From: Methylomonas sp. EFPC3
GTDB taxonomy: Bacteria; Pseudomonadota; Gammaproteobacteria; Methylococcales; Methylomonadaceae
Assembly: GCF_029643245.1 (NCBI RefSeq)
Contig: NZ_CP116398.1
Coordinates: forward strand, 310,001-374,000
Direction: 5' to 3'
Length of the DNA: 64,000 nucleotides
Part shown: positions 16,508-25,990 of the stretch, piece after piece
How the letters are laid out: every line of letters starts with the position of its first letter
Numbering within the stretch: the stretch's first letter is position 1
Notes under the pieces: generated by a model
The model's input: only the letters and a program-made list of their open reading frames with translations
Database searches by the model: none
Told to the model about the DNA's origin: nothing
Position numbers and translations under genes: made by a program

Positions 16508-18928
16508 GTGGCTATAAAAATAATTAAAGATAATGTCGATAACGGCCTGGCATTACTTTGTTTTCTTCTGTTGATTGGGTGTAACTCTCCGGTTGAAACT
16601 GCCGATAGCCATCTGCAAAAAGGAAAAGACTTTATCGAGAAAGGAGAGTTTGATAAGGCTTTCCTTGAGCTAAAAAGCGCCAATCAGAGTGATGATAAAA
16701 GAGGAGAGGTTTACTACTATTTGGCGTTGTTGGATGAAAAATCCAATAATTATAAATCGATGAAACAAAACTTGATCAGGGCGTTAGAGCTAGATGCTAA
16801 TTTACTTCAGGCTAGATTAAAGTTGGGTAAGTTGCATGTGTTATTTGGTGAGTTAGATAAAGCATCGGAGCAGGCTAAAGCCGTATTGAATGTAGATCCG
16901 GCCAACTTAGAAGCTCAGATTATCGAAGCCTCTGTCTATGTGAAGCAAGAAAAGAACGATCAAGCTAATACTATCGTACAACAATTATTGAAAGACAACC
17001 AGAGTAATGCCGATGTGCTTTCATTGGCGGCCGCTCTGGCTTATAAAGCTAACCAAACGGCAGAGTCTTTGAATCTAATTGACAAGGGCTTGAGTATTGA
17101 TGGTAAGAATATTGCATTGCGTTTATTCAGGGTAAAAATCAACGCAGCGAATAATGCAGTCGATAAGGTAATAGAAGACTACAAGCAGCTTGTCGAGCTA
17201 TATCCGGAGAATAACAATTTTAAATTGAGTTTGGCTTCGATTTATTCCATGACAAATAAGCTGGATTCGGCTGAATCCCTGCTTCGGGATGTTGTAGAAA
17301 AAGAAGGTTATAAACCCGATTCGGAAATTACATTGCTCGAATTTTTCAATGCTAGATCCAAAGATCGAGTGCCTACGGAATATGAAGCTATGGTGAATCG
17401 CCATCAGCAACAGGCGGCTTCGATTGTGGAACTATCGAAATGGATGATGGCAAATGGCTTTACAAGCAATGCTGAAACTGGTTTGAAGAAAGTCGTTGCC
17501 TCGGAAGGAAGTAGCGAGTTGGGCTTAACTGCACAAGTACTTATTGCGGATATCGCTGTTGGTGCCAAGAAATACGATTCTGCAGCACAAATCGTTGATA
17601 AAGTGCTTTCGTCAAATTCGGATTTTGTTCAGGCTAAGTTATTAAAGGCTAGGCTTTTTCTGATAAATAGCAATCCTGACGAAGCTGTGGCTCTGCTTAA
17701 TAAACTAGTCTGGGATAAGTCGAATTTAGACGAAGTATACTCTTTATTAGGGCAGGCCCATCAAGTCAAGAAAGATCGCAAAACAGCAGATAGATATTTT
17801 AAACAGGCTTTGGAAGTGAATCCGGTTAACATGGTGGCCTTTACAAATAGCTTTGGAGCTTATCTTCAGACTGGTCAGAGAGATGCGGCCAGACAGATTG
17901 TGGAAAAGGCGCTTAAATTAAAACCAAATCAAATTAATTTTCTTATTGGCGAGGCGGAACTTGATATCTTAGAAAAACGTTGGGATCAAGCTCAAGATGT
18001 TGTGCATAAAATAGCTTTGTTTTCCAAAGAAAAAGCGGTTCCTATTTATCTGCAGGCTAACGTGTTGCAAGGTAGAGGCAAGTACGCCGACGCGGTAGCG
18101 TTGTATGAAAAGATTCTTCAGGAGTTTCCCGGTCATCTCAATTCGATGATAAATCTGGTTCGTAGCTATGATGCTTTAGGCCAGAAAGAAAAGGCACTGG
18201 CATATCTCGAAAAACACCATGAGCGACATCCTGCCGATGAGGTGATTGTTGGGGTTTTGTCGGACGTTTATTTGACCAGTAAAGATTACAGCAAAGCTAA
18301 AAAGTTGCTTGCCGTGCAGGTCGAACAGTTTCCTAAAGTCCCTTCTGCCTATTTGGCTTTGGCCAAAGTGGAAGCGTTATCTGGCGGAAATGTCGACACC
18401 GTAAAGCAAGTCTATTCGAAGGGTCTACAGGCCAATCCTGGAGACATACAATTGAGTCTGGCGTTGGCAGGGCTGTATGAACAGGCTAACGAAAAACAAA
18501 TGGCAAGAAAAATTTATCAGGAATTGCTTGCCAAAGATCCTGATGTTGACGTGGCAATCAATAATTTATCTTCCTTGCTTGTGGAATCTGATAGCGACGA
18601 TGATGTGGCTAAAGGCGTGCTGTTGGCGGAGAAGTTTAAAAATTCGGAAAACCCTTATTTTCAAGATACGTACGCTTGGGGGCTTGTGAGATCCGGTAAG
18701 ATCCCCGATGGGATGAAATTATTGGAGGAAATCGTCATCAAGGAGCCAAAACTGCCTGAATTTAGGTACCATTTGGGTGTGGCGCACTACCGCAGTGGCA
18801 ACAAAGCTACTGCAGTATCGGAATTAAAGCAGGCAATTGCTCTCTCTGATAAGCAGAAGAAGGGGTTTGCTGGCGTGGATATAGCGAAGAAGATGCTGTT
18901 CGAGATCGAACATTCTGTAACCAAATAA
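16508..18928 (+). CDS. prsT: PrsT: TPR-repeat lipoprotein of the PEP-CTERM/XrtA system
   Basis: 806 residues starting at a GTG (16508). A lipoprotein signal ends in the lipobox LLLIGC (Cys ~25), and the rest is about twenty tetratricopeptide-like helical pairs, for example AYLALAKVEALSGGN and QDTYAWGLVRSGKIPDGM near the C terminus. It would be an outer-membrane-attached periplasmic scaffold, a role like other TPR lipoproteins in polysaccharide secretion. It matches the large TPR lipoprotein regularly found in exosortase A loci. The base composition is visibly more AT-rich than the flanking operons. A 21-base gap separates it from the export gene, so they are probably one transcript. Confidence 0.92.
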   Translation: MAIKIIKDNVDNGLALLCFLLLIGCNSPVETADSHLQKGKDFIEKGEFDKAFLELKSANQSDDKRGEVYYYLALLDEKSNNYKSMKQNLIRALELDANLLQARLKLGKLHVLFGELDKASEQAKAVLNVDPANLEAQIIEASVYVKQEKNDQANTIVQQLLKDNQSNADVLSLAAALAYKANQTAESLNLIDKGLSIDGKNIALRLFRVKINAANNAVDKVIEDYKQLVELYPENNNFKLSLASIYSMTNKLDSAESLLRDVVEKEGYKPDSEITLLEFFNARSKDRVPTEYEAMVNRHQQQAASIVELSKWMMANGFTSNAETGLKKVVASEGSSELGLTAQVLIADIAVGAKKYDSAAQIVDKVLSSNSDFVQAKLLKARLFLINSNPDEAVALLNKLVWDKSNLDEVYSLLGQAHQVKKDRKTADRYFKQALEVNPVNMVAFTNSFGAYLQTGQRDAARQIVEKALKLKPNQINFLIGEAELDILEKRWDQAQDVVHKIALFSKEKAVPIYLQANVLQGRGKYADAVALYEKILQEFPGHLNSMINLVRSYDALGQKEKALAYLEKHHERHPADEVIVGVLSDVYLTSKDYSKAKKLLAVQVEQFPKVPSAYLALAKVEALSGGNVDTVKQVYSKGLQANPGDIQLSLALAGLYEQANEKQMARKIYQELLAKDPDVDVAINNLSSLLVESDSDDDVAKGVLLAEKFKNSENPYFQDTYAWGLVRSGKIPDGMKLLEEIVIKEPKLPEFRYHLGVAHYRSGNKATAVSELKQAIALSDKQKKGFAGVDIAKKMLFEIEHSVTK

Positions 18929-18949
18929 ATGAGACTTTCCTAGTAGGCT

Positions 18950-19627
18950 ATGTTGATAAACAATAAAATATTCTGCGCAGCTTGGTTTGCGGTATTTTCT
19001 TACGTATTTTTTTCTGGATGCGCTCAGCCTTTACTTGAAGACGTAGAGCAGGCATCCGATTACACTTATCGTATCGGCCCCGGAGATAGCGTAAACATAT
19101 TCGTATGGGGTAATCCGGAATTGTCGACGTCAGCAGCTGTAAGGCCGGATGGAAAAATAACTGTGCCGTTGGTTGAAGAGCTTTTGGCAAGCGGTAAGAC
19201 ACCCTTCGAGTTGGCGAGAGATATCGAGAAGGTGCTGTCTACTTACGTTAAAAGCCCTCAGGTCGTGGTTATGGTTGGAGGCTTTAAAGGTGTGCGAGAT
19301 CAGCAAATTCGAATTATCGGAAGAATTGGTGGCGGTGGGGCCGGCGGTGGCGGAGGTGCCAGTGGCGGTGGCGGCGGCGGAGGGATCGGTCGATATCAAG
19401 GGAAATCCATCCCTTACGAGAGAGGCATGACATTGCTGGATGTTATTATCCAAATTGGGCTTGATCAATTTGCCGATGGAAACAGGGCAAGCGTTATACG
19501 AAACGTTAACGGAGAGTTAAAGCCGTATGCTGTGCGAATCGATGATTTGATTGATAATGCGGATTTAACGGCCAATGTTTTAATGATGCCAGGGGATATT
19601 TTAATTATTCCTGATGCGTATTTTTAA
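18950..19627 (+). CDS. XrtA-system exopolysaccharide export lipoprotein (Wza-like) with Gly-rich insert
   Basis: A 225-residue Wza/OPX-type outer-membrane polysaccharide export protein. The signal peptide ends in the lipobox VFFSGC (Cys ~24). The poly-export signature YRIGPGDSVNIFVWGNPELS and VRPDGKITVPLVEELLASGKT follow, then a SLBB-like region. Unusually, the SLBB strand QIRIIGRIG runs into a tract of about 20 mostly Gly residues (coded at 19328-19390) before KSIPYERGMTLLDVI resumes the family pattern. The insert is in a loop and leaves both flanks intact. The protein would form the periplasmic/outer-membrane exit path with the chain-length protein downstream. Confidence 0.92.
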   Translation: MLINNKIFCAAWFAVFSYVFFSGCAQPLLEDVEQASDYTYRIGPGDSVNIFVWGNPELSTSAAVRPDGKITVPLVEELLASGKTPFELARDIEKVLSTYVKSPQVVVMVGGFKGVRDQQIRIIGRIGGGGAGGGGGASGGGGGGGIGRYQGKSIPYERGMTLLDVIIQIGLDQFADGNRASVIRNVNGELKPYAVRIDDLIDNADLTANVLMMPGDILIIPDAYF

Positions 19628-19682
19628 AACTGTTTCGGGGTGTTTTTTTAATAATGGTGAATGAATTTAAGGTCTTTTAATT

Positions 19683-21236
19683 ATGCAGCAAGATCTTTCA
19701 GAAGTGTATTTTTATTTAAAAGGTACGCTTAAGTACAAACGAGTAGCCGTTATATTCGCGTTGGTGGTATGTATTGGTGCTTGGGCTTATGTGTTTTTAA
19801 TGCCTGATAGGTTTGAATCTAAGGCGAAGGTGCATATAGATTCGGCCACAGTGATTAGACCGCTCATGAGAGGGATGGTTATTGAGCCAGATATATCTGC
19901 TTTGATAAGAATAATACAGCAGTTAATGTTCACCCGGCCTAATTTGGAAAAAATTATCGAATTGTCTCAGTTGAGCCGAGTTCAGGACGATTTCGGCGGC
20001 AAATCGGATTTAATCGAACGTCTCAAGAAAGACATTACCATCACTGGCGGAAGGGGGGATATATTCGACATCGCCTTTGCTTCTAAGGATCCCGAAGTGG
20101 CAAGGAGTGTGGTGCAAGCGGTGTTAACAGTGTTTTCGGAACAAACCGAAGGTAAAGCGCTGGCTGATGCCAGTGATGCTCAGCGTTTCATAGAGCAGCA
20201 GATACGGGATTATGAAATTAGATTGCAGGATGCAGAGAAGGCCAAAGAAGAGTTTAAACGAACCAATTTGGATTTATTGAACGATACCGATCAATTTCAA
20301 GCATTGCAGAAAATGAAGGAGCAGTTCCAGGACGCCAATACTGCACTTCAGCAAGCCATATCAAGAAGAGACGTTCTCGCGGAACAGGTAGCCGAAGTCC
20401 GAGATTCAGATGAAGATTGGGGAATTCCTACGACCTCCCAAGATGTGCCGTCCGCCGATAACGCCAGAATCGAGTCGCTAAAAGACAAGCGAACTGAGCT
20501 TTTATTGAAATACACCGAAAAGCATCCGTCTATAATCGAAATAGATAAGTTGATAAATACCCTGAAAACTCAGGAAGAACAGCAGGCGGCAGGTAAACAG
20601 GTTTCAGTGGAAAAAGAAGCTAAGAGCGATGAACAGACTTCGATCGCGCCCGCTAAAATGACAAACCCATACGTGCAAGCCCTGAAAATGGGTTTTGATA
20701 ATGCCCAAGCAGAGGTGGCTTCCAATGAGGCTTTAGTAGATTCGATTCGAAAACGAATAGCCAAACTGGAGGAGGGTTTGAATGAGCGTTTAACTATCGA
20801 GACGGAGATGAAAAATCTAAATCGCGATTACGAAACGATCAGTCGTAAATATTCTGAGTTATTGGAAAGAAGAGAGCAGGCACATATCACCGAGCGTGTG
20901 GATGATCAAACTTCAAGATTAAAGTTTAAAATAGCTGATCCTCCGAGTAAACCTGATAAGCCGAGCTTTCCGAACAGAAAGCTATTTTATTCGTTGGTTT
21001 TACTCGTAAGTATTGTAATAGGGTTTTGCGTCGCTTTTTTAATTTATTTTATTCGTCCGGTTTTTATGTCTACGCGCCAAGTTCGCGTCGTAACTGGGCT
21101 CCCTTCTTTGGGCAGTGTGTCCTTAACCTCCCAGGGCATAACCAAATCTAGTAACGTCGACTGGGTGTTAGTATCGACGTTGCTGTTGTTGGTGGCTGGA
21201 TATTTTGGAATTATGGCGCTAGAAATACTTAAATAA
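19683..21236 (+). CDS. XrtA-system polysaccharide chain-length determinant (Wzz/GNVR type)
   Basis: 517 residues. The first membrane helix is at ~20-40 (VAVIFALVVCIGAWAYVFL). A long periplasmic region rich in coiled coil (~170-390) follows, with RYDYETISRKYSELLERRE-like residues near 380 and the GNVR-type PSKPDKPSFPNRKL just before the second helix. There is an additional C-terminal helix at ~490-515, giving two helices at the end, as is usual for the PEP-CTERM version. It sets polymer length and couples to the tyrosine kinase encoded 7 bases downstream. A 55-base gap precedes it, with AAGGTC as ribosome site. Confidence 0.93.
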   Translation: MQQDLSEVYFYLKGTLKYKRVAVIFALVVCIGAWAYVFLMPDRFESKAKVHIDSATVIRPLMRGMVIEPDISALIRIIQQLMFTRPNLEKIIELSQLSRVQDDFGGKSDLIERLKKDITITGGRGDIFDIAFASKDPEVARSVVQAVLTVFSEQTEGKALADASDAQRFIEQQIRDYEIRLQDAEKAKEEFKRTNLDLLNDTDQFQALQKMKEQFQDANTALQQAISRRDVLAEQVAEVRDSDEDWGIPTTSQDVPSADNARIESLKDKRTELLLKYTEKHPSIIEIDKLINTLKTQEEQQAAGKQVSVEKEAKSDEQTSIAPAKMTNPYVQALKMGFDNAQAEVASNEALVDSIRKRIAKLEEGLNERLTIETEMKNLNRDYETISRKYSELLERREQAHITERVDDQTSRLKFKIADPPSKPDKPSFPNRKLFYSLVLLVSIVIGFCVAFLIYFIRPVFMSTRQVRVVTGLPSLGSVSLTSQGITKSSNVDWVLVSTLLLLVAGYFGIMALEILK

Positions 21237-21243
21237 GGCGTTA

Positions 21244-22155
21244 ATGATGAGTATTATTGAAAATGCGCTAAAGAAAGCGGCTAAACAAGGCTTGGTTGCC
21301 AATAGCGAAGCTGTCGAGTCAGCCAGTTTGGGTGTCGGTAAAAAGCCGGGTTTGCAGGATATCGATTTAGTAGAGTCCGACAACACAAATTTAGGTATTG
21401 GGACCAAAGTCGTTGCGGACAGGCAGGTCGTTATCGATTGGCAAGCACTATCTGAAAATGGTTTCATTGATAGTAACAATGCTAAGTCTCAACTTGCTGA
21501 AGAGTTTCGGGTGATAAAGCGTCCTTTGGTTAACAATATCCAAGGTGCTGAGAATAACGGGATTAACCGGTCTAACCTGATTTTAATATGTAGCAGTTTA
21601 CCTGGAGAAGGGAAAACATTCGTTTCGATTAATTTGGCACTTAGCATCGCTAATGAAAGAGATAAAAGCGTTCTGCTTATTGATGCCGATGTAGAAAAAC
21701 CGGGCGTAGCAAAACAGCTTGGAATTGATAACTCTCGCGGATTGATTGAATACTTGGAGGACGACAGAGTCACTTTTTCAGACATTTTATTAAAAACCGA
21801 TTTGCCGAATTTGAGCATTATTACTGCGGGTAAGCGGCATAAGTATTCAACCGAATTGTTGTCTAGTCAGCGAATGTATTTGTTTGCCGAGGAAGTTAGT
21901 CGCCGCTATAAGGATCGTATCGTTATCTTTGACTCCCCGCCGCTCTTGGTTGCTACCCAGGCTCAGATTCTTGCCGAGCTTGTTGGGCAGGTCGTACTTG
22001 TTATTGCTGCTGAAGTTACTCCGCAGAGTGTTGTAAATGAATCGGTTTCGAAACTGAGCAATTGTGACGTGGTAATGACGTTGCTAAATAAAACGAGAAA
22101 AGAAATAGATATATACGGTCATAACTACAGTTACGGGAAATATGGCCATTTTTGA
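21244..22155 (+). CDS. XrtA-associated tyrosine autokinase
   Basis: A 303-residue cytoplasmic BY-kinase-type P-loop ATPase. Walker A is SSLPGEGKTFVSINLA (~115), Walker A' VLLIDADVEKPG (~148) and Walker B VIFDSPPLLV (~225). The C terminus carries a short tyrosine cluster (IYGHNYSYGKYGHF) suitable for autophosphorylation. It would cycle phosphorylation to drive polymerisation and export with the chain-length protein, which lacks its own kinase domain. The start is ATG 21244 or the adjacent ATG 21247. The 3' end overlaps the outer-membrane gene by 14 bases. Confidence 0.93.
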   Translation: MMSIIENALKKAAKQGLVANSEAVESASLGVGKKPGLQDIDLVESDNTNLGIGTKVVADRQVVIDWQALSENGFIDSNNAKSQLAEEFRVIKRPLVNNIQGAENNGINRSNLILICSSLPGEGKTFVSINLALSIANERDKSVLLIDADVEKPGVAKQLGIDNSRGLIEYLEDDRVTFSDILLKTDLPNLSIITAGKRHKYSTELLSSQRMYLFAEEVSRRYKDRIVIFDSPPLLVATQAQILAELVGQVVLVIAAEVTPQSVVNESVSKLSNCDVVMTLLNKTRKEIDIYGHNYSYGKYGHF

Positions 22156-23809
22156 TTGTCGTGGGGTTTCGTTTGATAAAGCCAGCCGGCGTCTGCTTGC
22201 CGCAGGGCTTTTTGCTTATTTTGGTTTTTCAGAAGTCTGTTACGGATTTGATTGGCGCGTGACTCCTAGTTTATCTGCTTCCGAAACGTTCACTGACAAT
22301 ATAAATCTCGCTAACGTTGATAAAAAAAGCGGCTTCGTGACCGAAGTTACCCCAGGGCTATCATTAAACGGTGCATCCCCTTGGAGTAATTTTAATCTGA
22401 ATTATCGGCTGCAGAGTTTGCACAATGCCGGTGGGCGTGATGATCTGGATTTTAACCACCAACTGAATATGTCGTCTTTGTATCAGGCGATCAGGAATAC
22501 TTTATACATACAGACTACAAGTTCAATTAGTCAACAAAATATTAGTAATGCCTTTGTTACCACCGATAATATTTCTGGTTCCGGTGGGCGAACCGAGAAT
22601 AAGAACTTTAGTATCTCTCCTTATTGGACGCCACGGTTCGGTTCGTTTGGGAGTGGTTTGGTCAAGGTTGGATATAGCCGGTCTACTTTTGACAACGCTA
22701 CTTCGGAAGGGACAACAGGTGTGGTCCCGGATAATTTTGTAACTGATTCCGATACTTTTACGCGCCAAGCCCGTTTATCGAGCGGATCTTTTTTTAGCAG
22801 CGTGAATTGGGCTCTAAATTATTCGTCGACGGAACAAACTAGAGGAACAGGTCAGGACGTCCGTTTTGAACAGTATCAAGGAGATATGCGTTATTTTTTT
22901 AATCGAAAGTTCAGCGTTTTCGGTCAGGCAGGGTTCGAAAATAATGATTATCAGACTACGCAAAATAGTATACGAAACGGCTTCTTCTATACTCTTGGCG
23001 GACGCTGGAGCCCCAGCCGCTGGTATTGGTTAGAAGTAGGTTTGGGTAATAACAAGCATGCCACGCTACAATTTAATCCGTCGAACAATTTTAGTTCTAC
23101 CATTACCTATCGTAACAAGGATGTAGGGCTGAACACTGGAGACTCTTGGGATGCGAGTCTGAGGTATCAGCTTCAGCGAGCTAATATCGGCTTCAACTAT
23201 AGTCAAGAGACTACCACAACTCAGCAGTTATTGACCGAGCAGGGCTATTTCCTCAGGGATGCATCTGGGAATCTGAGTCAAGTGATTAACACTCAAGATT
23301 TAATTACTCAGGGTTTTTTGATGGTGGATCCGTCAGACCCAACCGGAACTCGGTTAATTCCCGGCCCCAATTTTAATAACTCTCGGCTCGTGGCAAATCC
23401 ATTCGATTTGGTCAATGATGTCATTATTCGCAAACGCGGAGCATTGTCGGTCAGTTATCAATCCGGCAAAAGCAGTTATAACGCTTCGGTTTATAACGAG
23501 AGGCGTTCGTACGAACTTCGAGCTGGCGAGGACATGTCTTATGGCATTTCCGGCGGGTGGCAGTGGCAAATCGAGCCAAGGTTGGACTTTTACCTAAGGC
23601 CATCTTGGCAGCATAACGAGGGCCAAATTACGGATAACACCCGGTACGATGTCGCATTGGGCCTTACGCGAGCAATACCTATAAATCTCGGAAGACCGTT
23701 ACTGATGAATACCAGATTAGAGTTTCGCCACATCAACCAAAGTTCTGACACTTCACGTTTCGACTATACTGAAAACCGTGCAACAGCCAACTTCAATGTT
23801 CGTTTCTGA
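22142..23809 (+). CDS. XrtA/PEP-CTERM-system outer-membrane beta-barrel protein
   Basis: A 555-residue protein with an N-terminal signal region (RRLLAAGLFAYFGFSEVCYG) and then repeated amphipathic strands rich in aromatic, Asn and Ser residues. The C terminus ENRATANFNVRF ends in Phe, the usual outer-membrane assembly signal. WRVTPSLSASETFTDNINL at the mature start matches the large barrel-like protein that regularly follows the tyrosine kinase in exosortase A loci. Its likely role is the outer-membrane part of polysaccharide export. The start overlaps the kinase gene; TACGGGA just before the ATG at 22142 may serve as ribosome site. Confidence 0.9.
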   Translation: MAIFDCRGVSFDKASRRLLAAGLFAYFGFSEVCYGFDWRVTPSLSASETFTDNINLANVDKKSGFVTEVTPGLSLNGASPWSNFNLNYRLQSLHNAGGRDDLDFNHQLNMSSLYQAIRNTLYIQTTSSISQQNISNAFVTTDNISGSGGRTENKNFSISPYWTPRFGSFGSGLVKVGYSRSTFDNATSEGTTGVVPDNFVTDSDTFTRQARLSSGSFFSSVNWALNYSSTEQTRGTGQDVRFEQYQGDMRYFFNRKFSVFGQAGFENNDYQTTQNSIRNGFFYTLGGRWSPSRWYWLEVGLGNNKHATLQFNPSNNFSSTITYRNKDVGLNTGDSWDASLRYQLQRANIGFNYSQETTTTQQLLTEQGYFLRDASGNLSQVINTQDLITQGFLMVDPSDPTGTRLIPGPNFNNSRLVANPFDLVNDVIIRKRGALSVSYQSGKSSYNASVYNERRSYELRAGEDMSYGISGGWQWQIEPRLDFYLRPSWQHNEGQITDNTRYDVALGLTRAIPINLGRPLLMNTRLEFRHINQSSDTSRFDYTENRATANFNVRF

Positions 23810-23821
23810 ATTATCTTAAGA

Positions 23822-24850
23822 ATGTACGACGGTTTTTATAATCTCACCCAAAAGCCTTTTCAGCTCAGCGCGGATCCTGATTTCTTTTTCCAAAGCTCAG
23901 TCCATAAACGGGCGTTGGCTTATATGCATTATGGCCTGACCCAGGGTGAAGGCTTTGTGTTGGTCATCGGTTCGCCCGGTACCGGCAAGACCATGTTGGT
24001 AAAAAGTTTGATCAAAAATTTGAATAAAGACAAATTGTTGATCGGCGTAATGATGACGTCTCAGGTCGGGCCGGAAGATACTCTGAGAATGGCTGCATCA
24101 ACGTTCGGTTTCACATTTTCCTTGACTGACAAGGCTAGTTTGCTATCGGGCTTTGAAAAATTCATCGTCGAAAAAGCCAGAGAAGGAAGGCGGTTATTGC
24201 TGATTGTGGACGAAGCGCAAAATTTGCCTAAACAGTCGCTGGAAGAGTTGCGAATGTTGACGAATCTGGATGTGAACGGCAACCCAGTATTCCAGGTGTT
24301 TTTGGTTGGACAGACGGAATTGAAGCGCACTATTTATGCGGCTGACATGGAACAGTTAAAACAACGCATAGTTTCCACATTCCAACTCGATCCTTTGGAT
24401 TTGGAAGAAACAAAGGAATATATTTTGTTTCGCCTGCAAACTGCCGGTTGGCGCGGAACGCCGGAATTTGCTCCGGGTGTTTTCGATGTGATTCACGAAT
24501 TTACCGGCGGTATACCTCGGCGTATTAACTCGTTGTGCGATCGTTTATTGTTGTTCGGTTATCTGGAGGAACTGGCACTATTGAACGAAGAAGCTGTGCA
24601 AAAGGTGATTGTCGAAGTCAAAGAGGAGATGTTGCTCGAATCGGGAGATGAAGACTTTCATATGCCGCCCCTGGTTTCCAGTCGTGTTGGTGGTCTCGAT
24701 GCGAGCTTGGAGCAAAGATTGGATCGCTTGGAAAGTATCGTGGACGGCTTAAGGGTTAGCGCCAATAAGGAGAAAGCCCTGCTGAGAAAGGCGATCTTGC
24801 TACAGTTGGATATGGATAGCGTTTACGGTGAAACAACGGATTCCGAATAG
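23822..24850 (+). CDS. XrtA-system-associated ATPase (ExeA/GspA-like)
   Basis: A 342-residue AAA+ ATPase. Near the N terminus is YNLTQKPFQLSADPDFFF, typical of ExeA-type proteins. Walker A is GSPGTGKTMLVKSL (~45) and Walker B LLLIVDEAQNLP (~130); sensor residues lie in FQVFLVGQTEL. The C-terminal ~70 residues are a helical tail without ATPase motifs. It is a standard member of exosortase A loci, but its precise job there (assembly or export energy) is not established. It sits 12 bases after the barrel gene and 8 bases ahead of wecB, within one operon. Confidence 0.92.
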   Translation: MYDGFYNLTQKPFQLSADPDFFFQSSVHKRALAYMHYGLTQGEGFVLVIGSPGTGKTMLVKSLIKNLNKDKLLIGVMMTSQVGPEDTLRMAASTFGFTFSLTDKASLLSGFEKFIVEKAREGRRLLLIVDEAQNLPKQSLEELRMLTNLDVNGNPVFQVFLVGQTELKRTIYAADMEQLKQRIVSTFQLDPLDLEETKEYILFRLQTAGWRGTPEFAPGVFDVIHEFTGGIPRRINSLCDRLLLFGYLEELALLNEEAVQKVIVEVKEEMLLESGDEDFHMPPLVSSRVGGLDASLEQRLDRLESIVDGLRVSANKEKALLRKAILLQLDMDSVYGETTDSE

Positions 24851-24858
24851 GGTTAATA

Positions 24859-25983
24859 ATGCCTAAAACTATAGTCTGTGTCGTCGGCGCACGGCCGAAT
24901 TTTATGAAAATGGCGCCTATTATTCGGCAAATGCAACAAGTAAAAGATCGGATCGTCCCTTATCTTGTGCATACGGGCCAACATTACGATCAAACGATGA
25001 AGGATACGTTTTTCCAACAATTGGGTATTCCGGAGCCGGATTGCGATTTGGGGGTTGGATCGGGGACGCATGCGGTCCAAACCGCTAATGTCATGTTGCG
25101 TTTCGAGCCGGTTCTGGACGAGGTCAAACCCATTGCCGTTCTGGTTGTTGGTGACGTTAATTCTACGATTGCATGCGGATTGGTAGCGGTTAAAAAAAAT
25201 ATTCCGCTGATTCATGTGGAAGCAGGATTGCGGAGTTTTGATCGGGAGATGCCGGAAGAGATAAACCGTATTCTTACCGATCAGATTTCGGACTTGCTAT
25301 TTACGACCGAACGAGCCGCGGAAACCAATCTGGTTAAAGAGGGAATTGCGCTCGAGCGGATCAAATTCAGCGGCAATGTCATGATAGATACCCTGCTGGC
25401 GAATTGCAGACAGGCCGATTCCTTGTCTCAGATTTTGCAAAAATATGGCGTCGATTGCCTTGTCTCCGAAAAAAAGTATGCATTGTTAACTATGCACAGG
25501 CCGTCTAACGTCGATGATGTTGAAACACTATCGCGCTTGGTTTCGGTAATTGTGGATATCAGTAAAAAATTGCCTGTGGTGTTCCCTGTACATCCTCGGA
25601 CCCAGCAAAAACTGCGCGAGGCTGGTTTGTTATCGCAGTTGGCAGAGCAAGATATCGTATTGCTCCCACCAGTGGGCTATCTGGAGATTTTGGGATTGAT
25701 GCAGTCAGCTCAGTTAGTGTTGACTGATTCGGGCGGGCTACAGGAAGAAACCACTGCATTGGGTGTGCCCTGTGTCACTCTCCGCGAAAATACCGAGCGG
25801 CCTATTACCGTAACTGAAGGTACCAATACCATTGTGGGTAGTGACCCTAGCAAAATCATGATGTGTGTCGACGATATTATGGCGACCGGCGGTAAATCAG
25901 GTCGGGTGCCTGAATATTGGGATGGTCGGGCGGCAGTTAGAATCGTGGAGGAGATTTTGCAGCATTATCAATTAGCGGGCTAA
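24859..25983 (+). CDS. wecB: UDP-N-acetylglucosamine 2-epimerase (non-hydrolysing)
   Basis: 374 residues, the family's normal length. Seen: GARPNFMKMAPIIRQM at the N terminus, HVEAGLRSFDREMPEEINR (~115-135) with the catalytic acidic residues, LTMHRPSNVDD and the UDP-binding TDSGGLQEE (~292). It interconverts UDP-GlcNAc and UDP-ManNAc in the cytoplasm, so the polymer probably contains ManNAc or a derivative. No UDP-ManNAc dehydrogenase (WecC) is adjacent, which argues for ManNAc itself or an enzyme encoded elsewhere. It is co-transcribed with its neighbours. Confidence 0.94.
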   Translation: MPKTIVCVVGARPNFMKMAPIIRQMQQVKDRIVPYLVHTGQHYDQTMKDTFFQQLGIPEPDCDLGVGSGTHAVQTANVMLRFEPVLDEVKPIAVLVVGDVNSTIACGLVAVKKNIPLIHVEAGLRSFDREMPEEINRILTDQISDLLFTTERAAETNLVKEGIALERIKFSGNVMIDTLLANCRQADSLSQILQKYGVDCLVSEKKYALLTMHRPSNVDDVETLSRLVSVIVDISKKLPVVFPVHPRTQQKLREAGLLSQLAEQDIVLLPPVGYLEILGLMQSAQLVLTDSGGLQEETTALGVPCVTLRENTERPITVTEGTNTIVGSDPSKIMMCVDDIMATGGKSGRVPEYWDGRAAVRIVEEILQHYQLAG

Positions 25984-25990
25984 CAAACTG

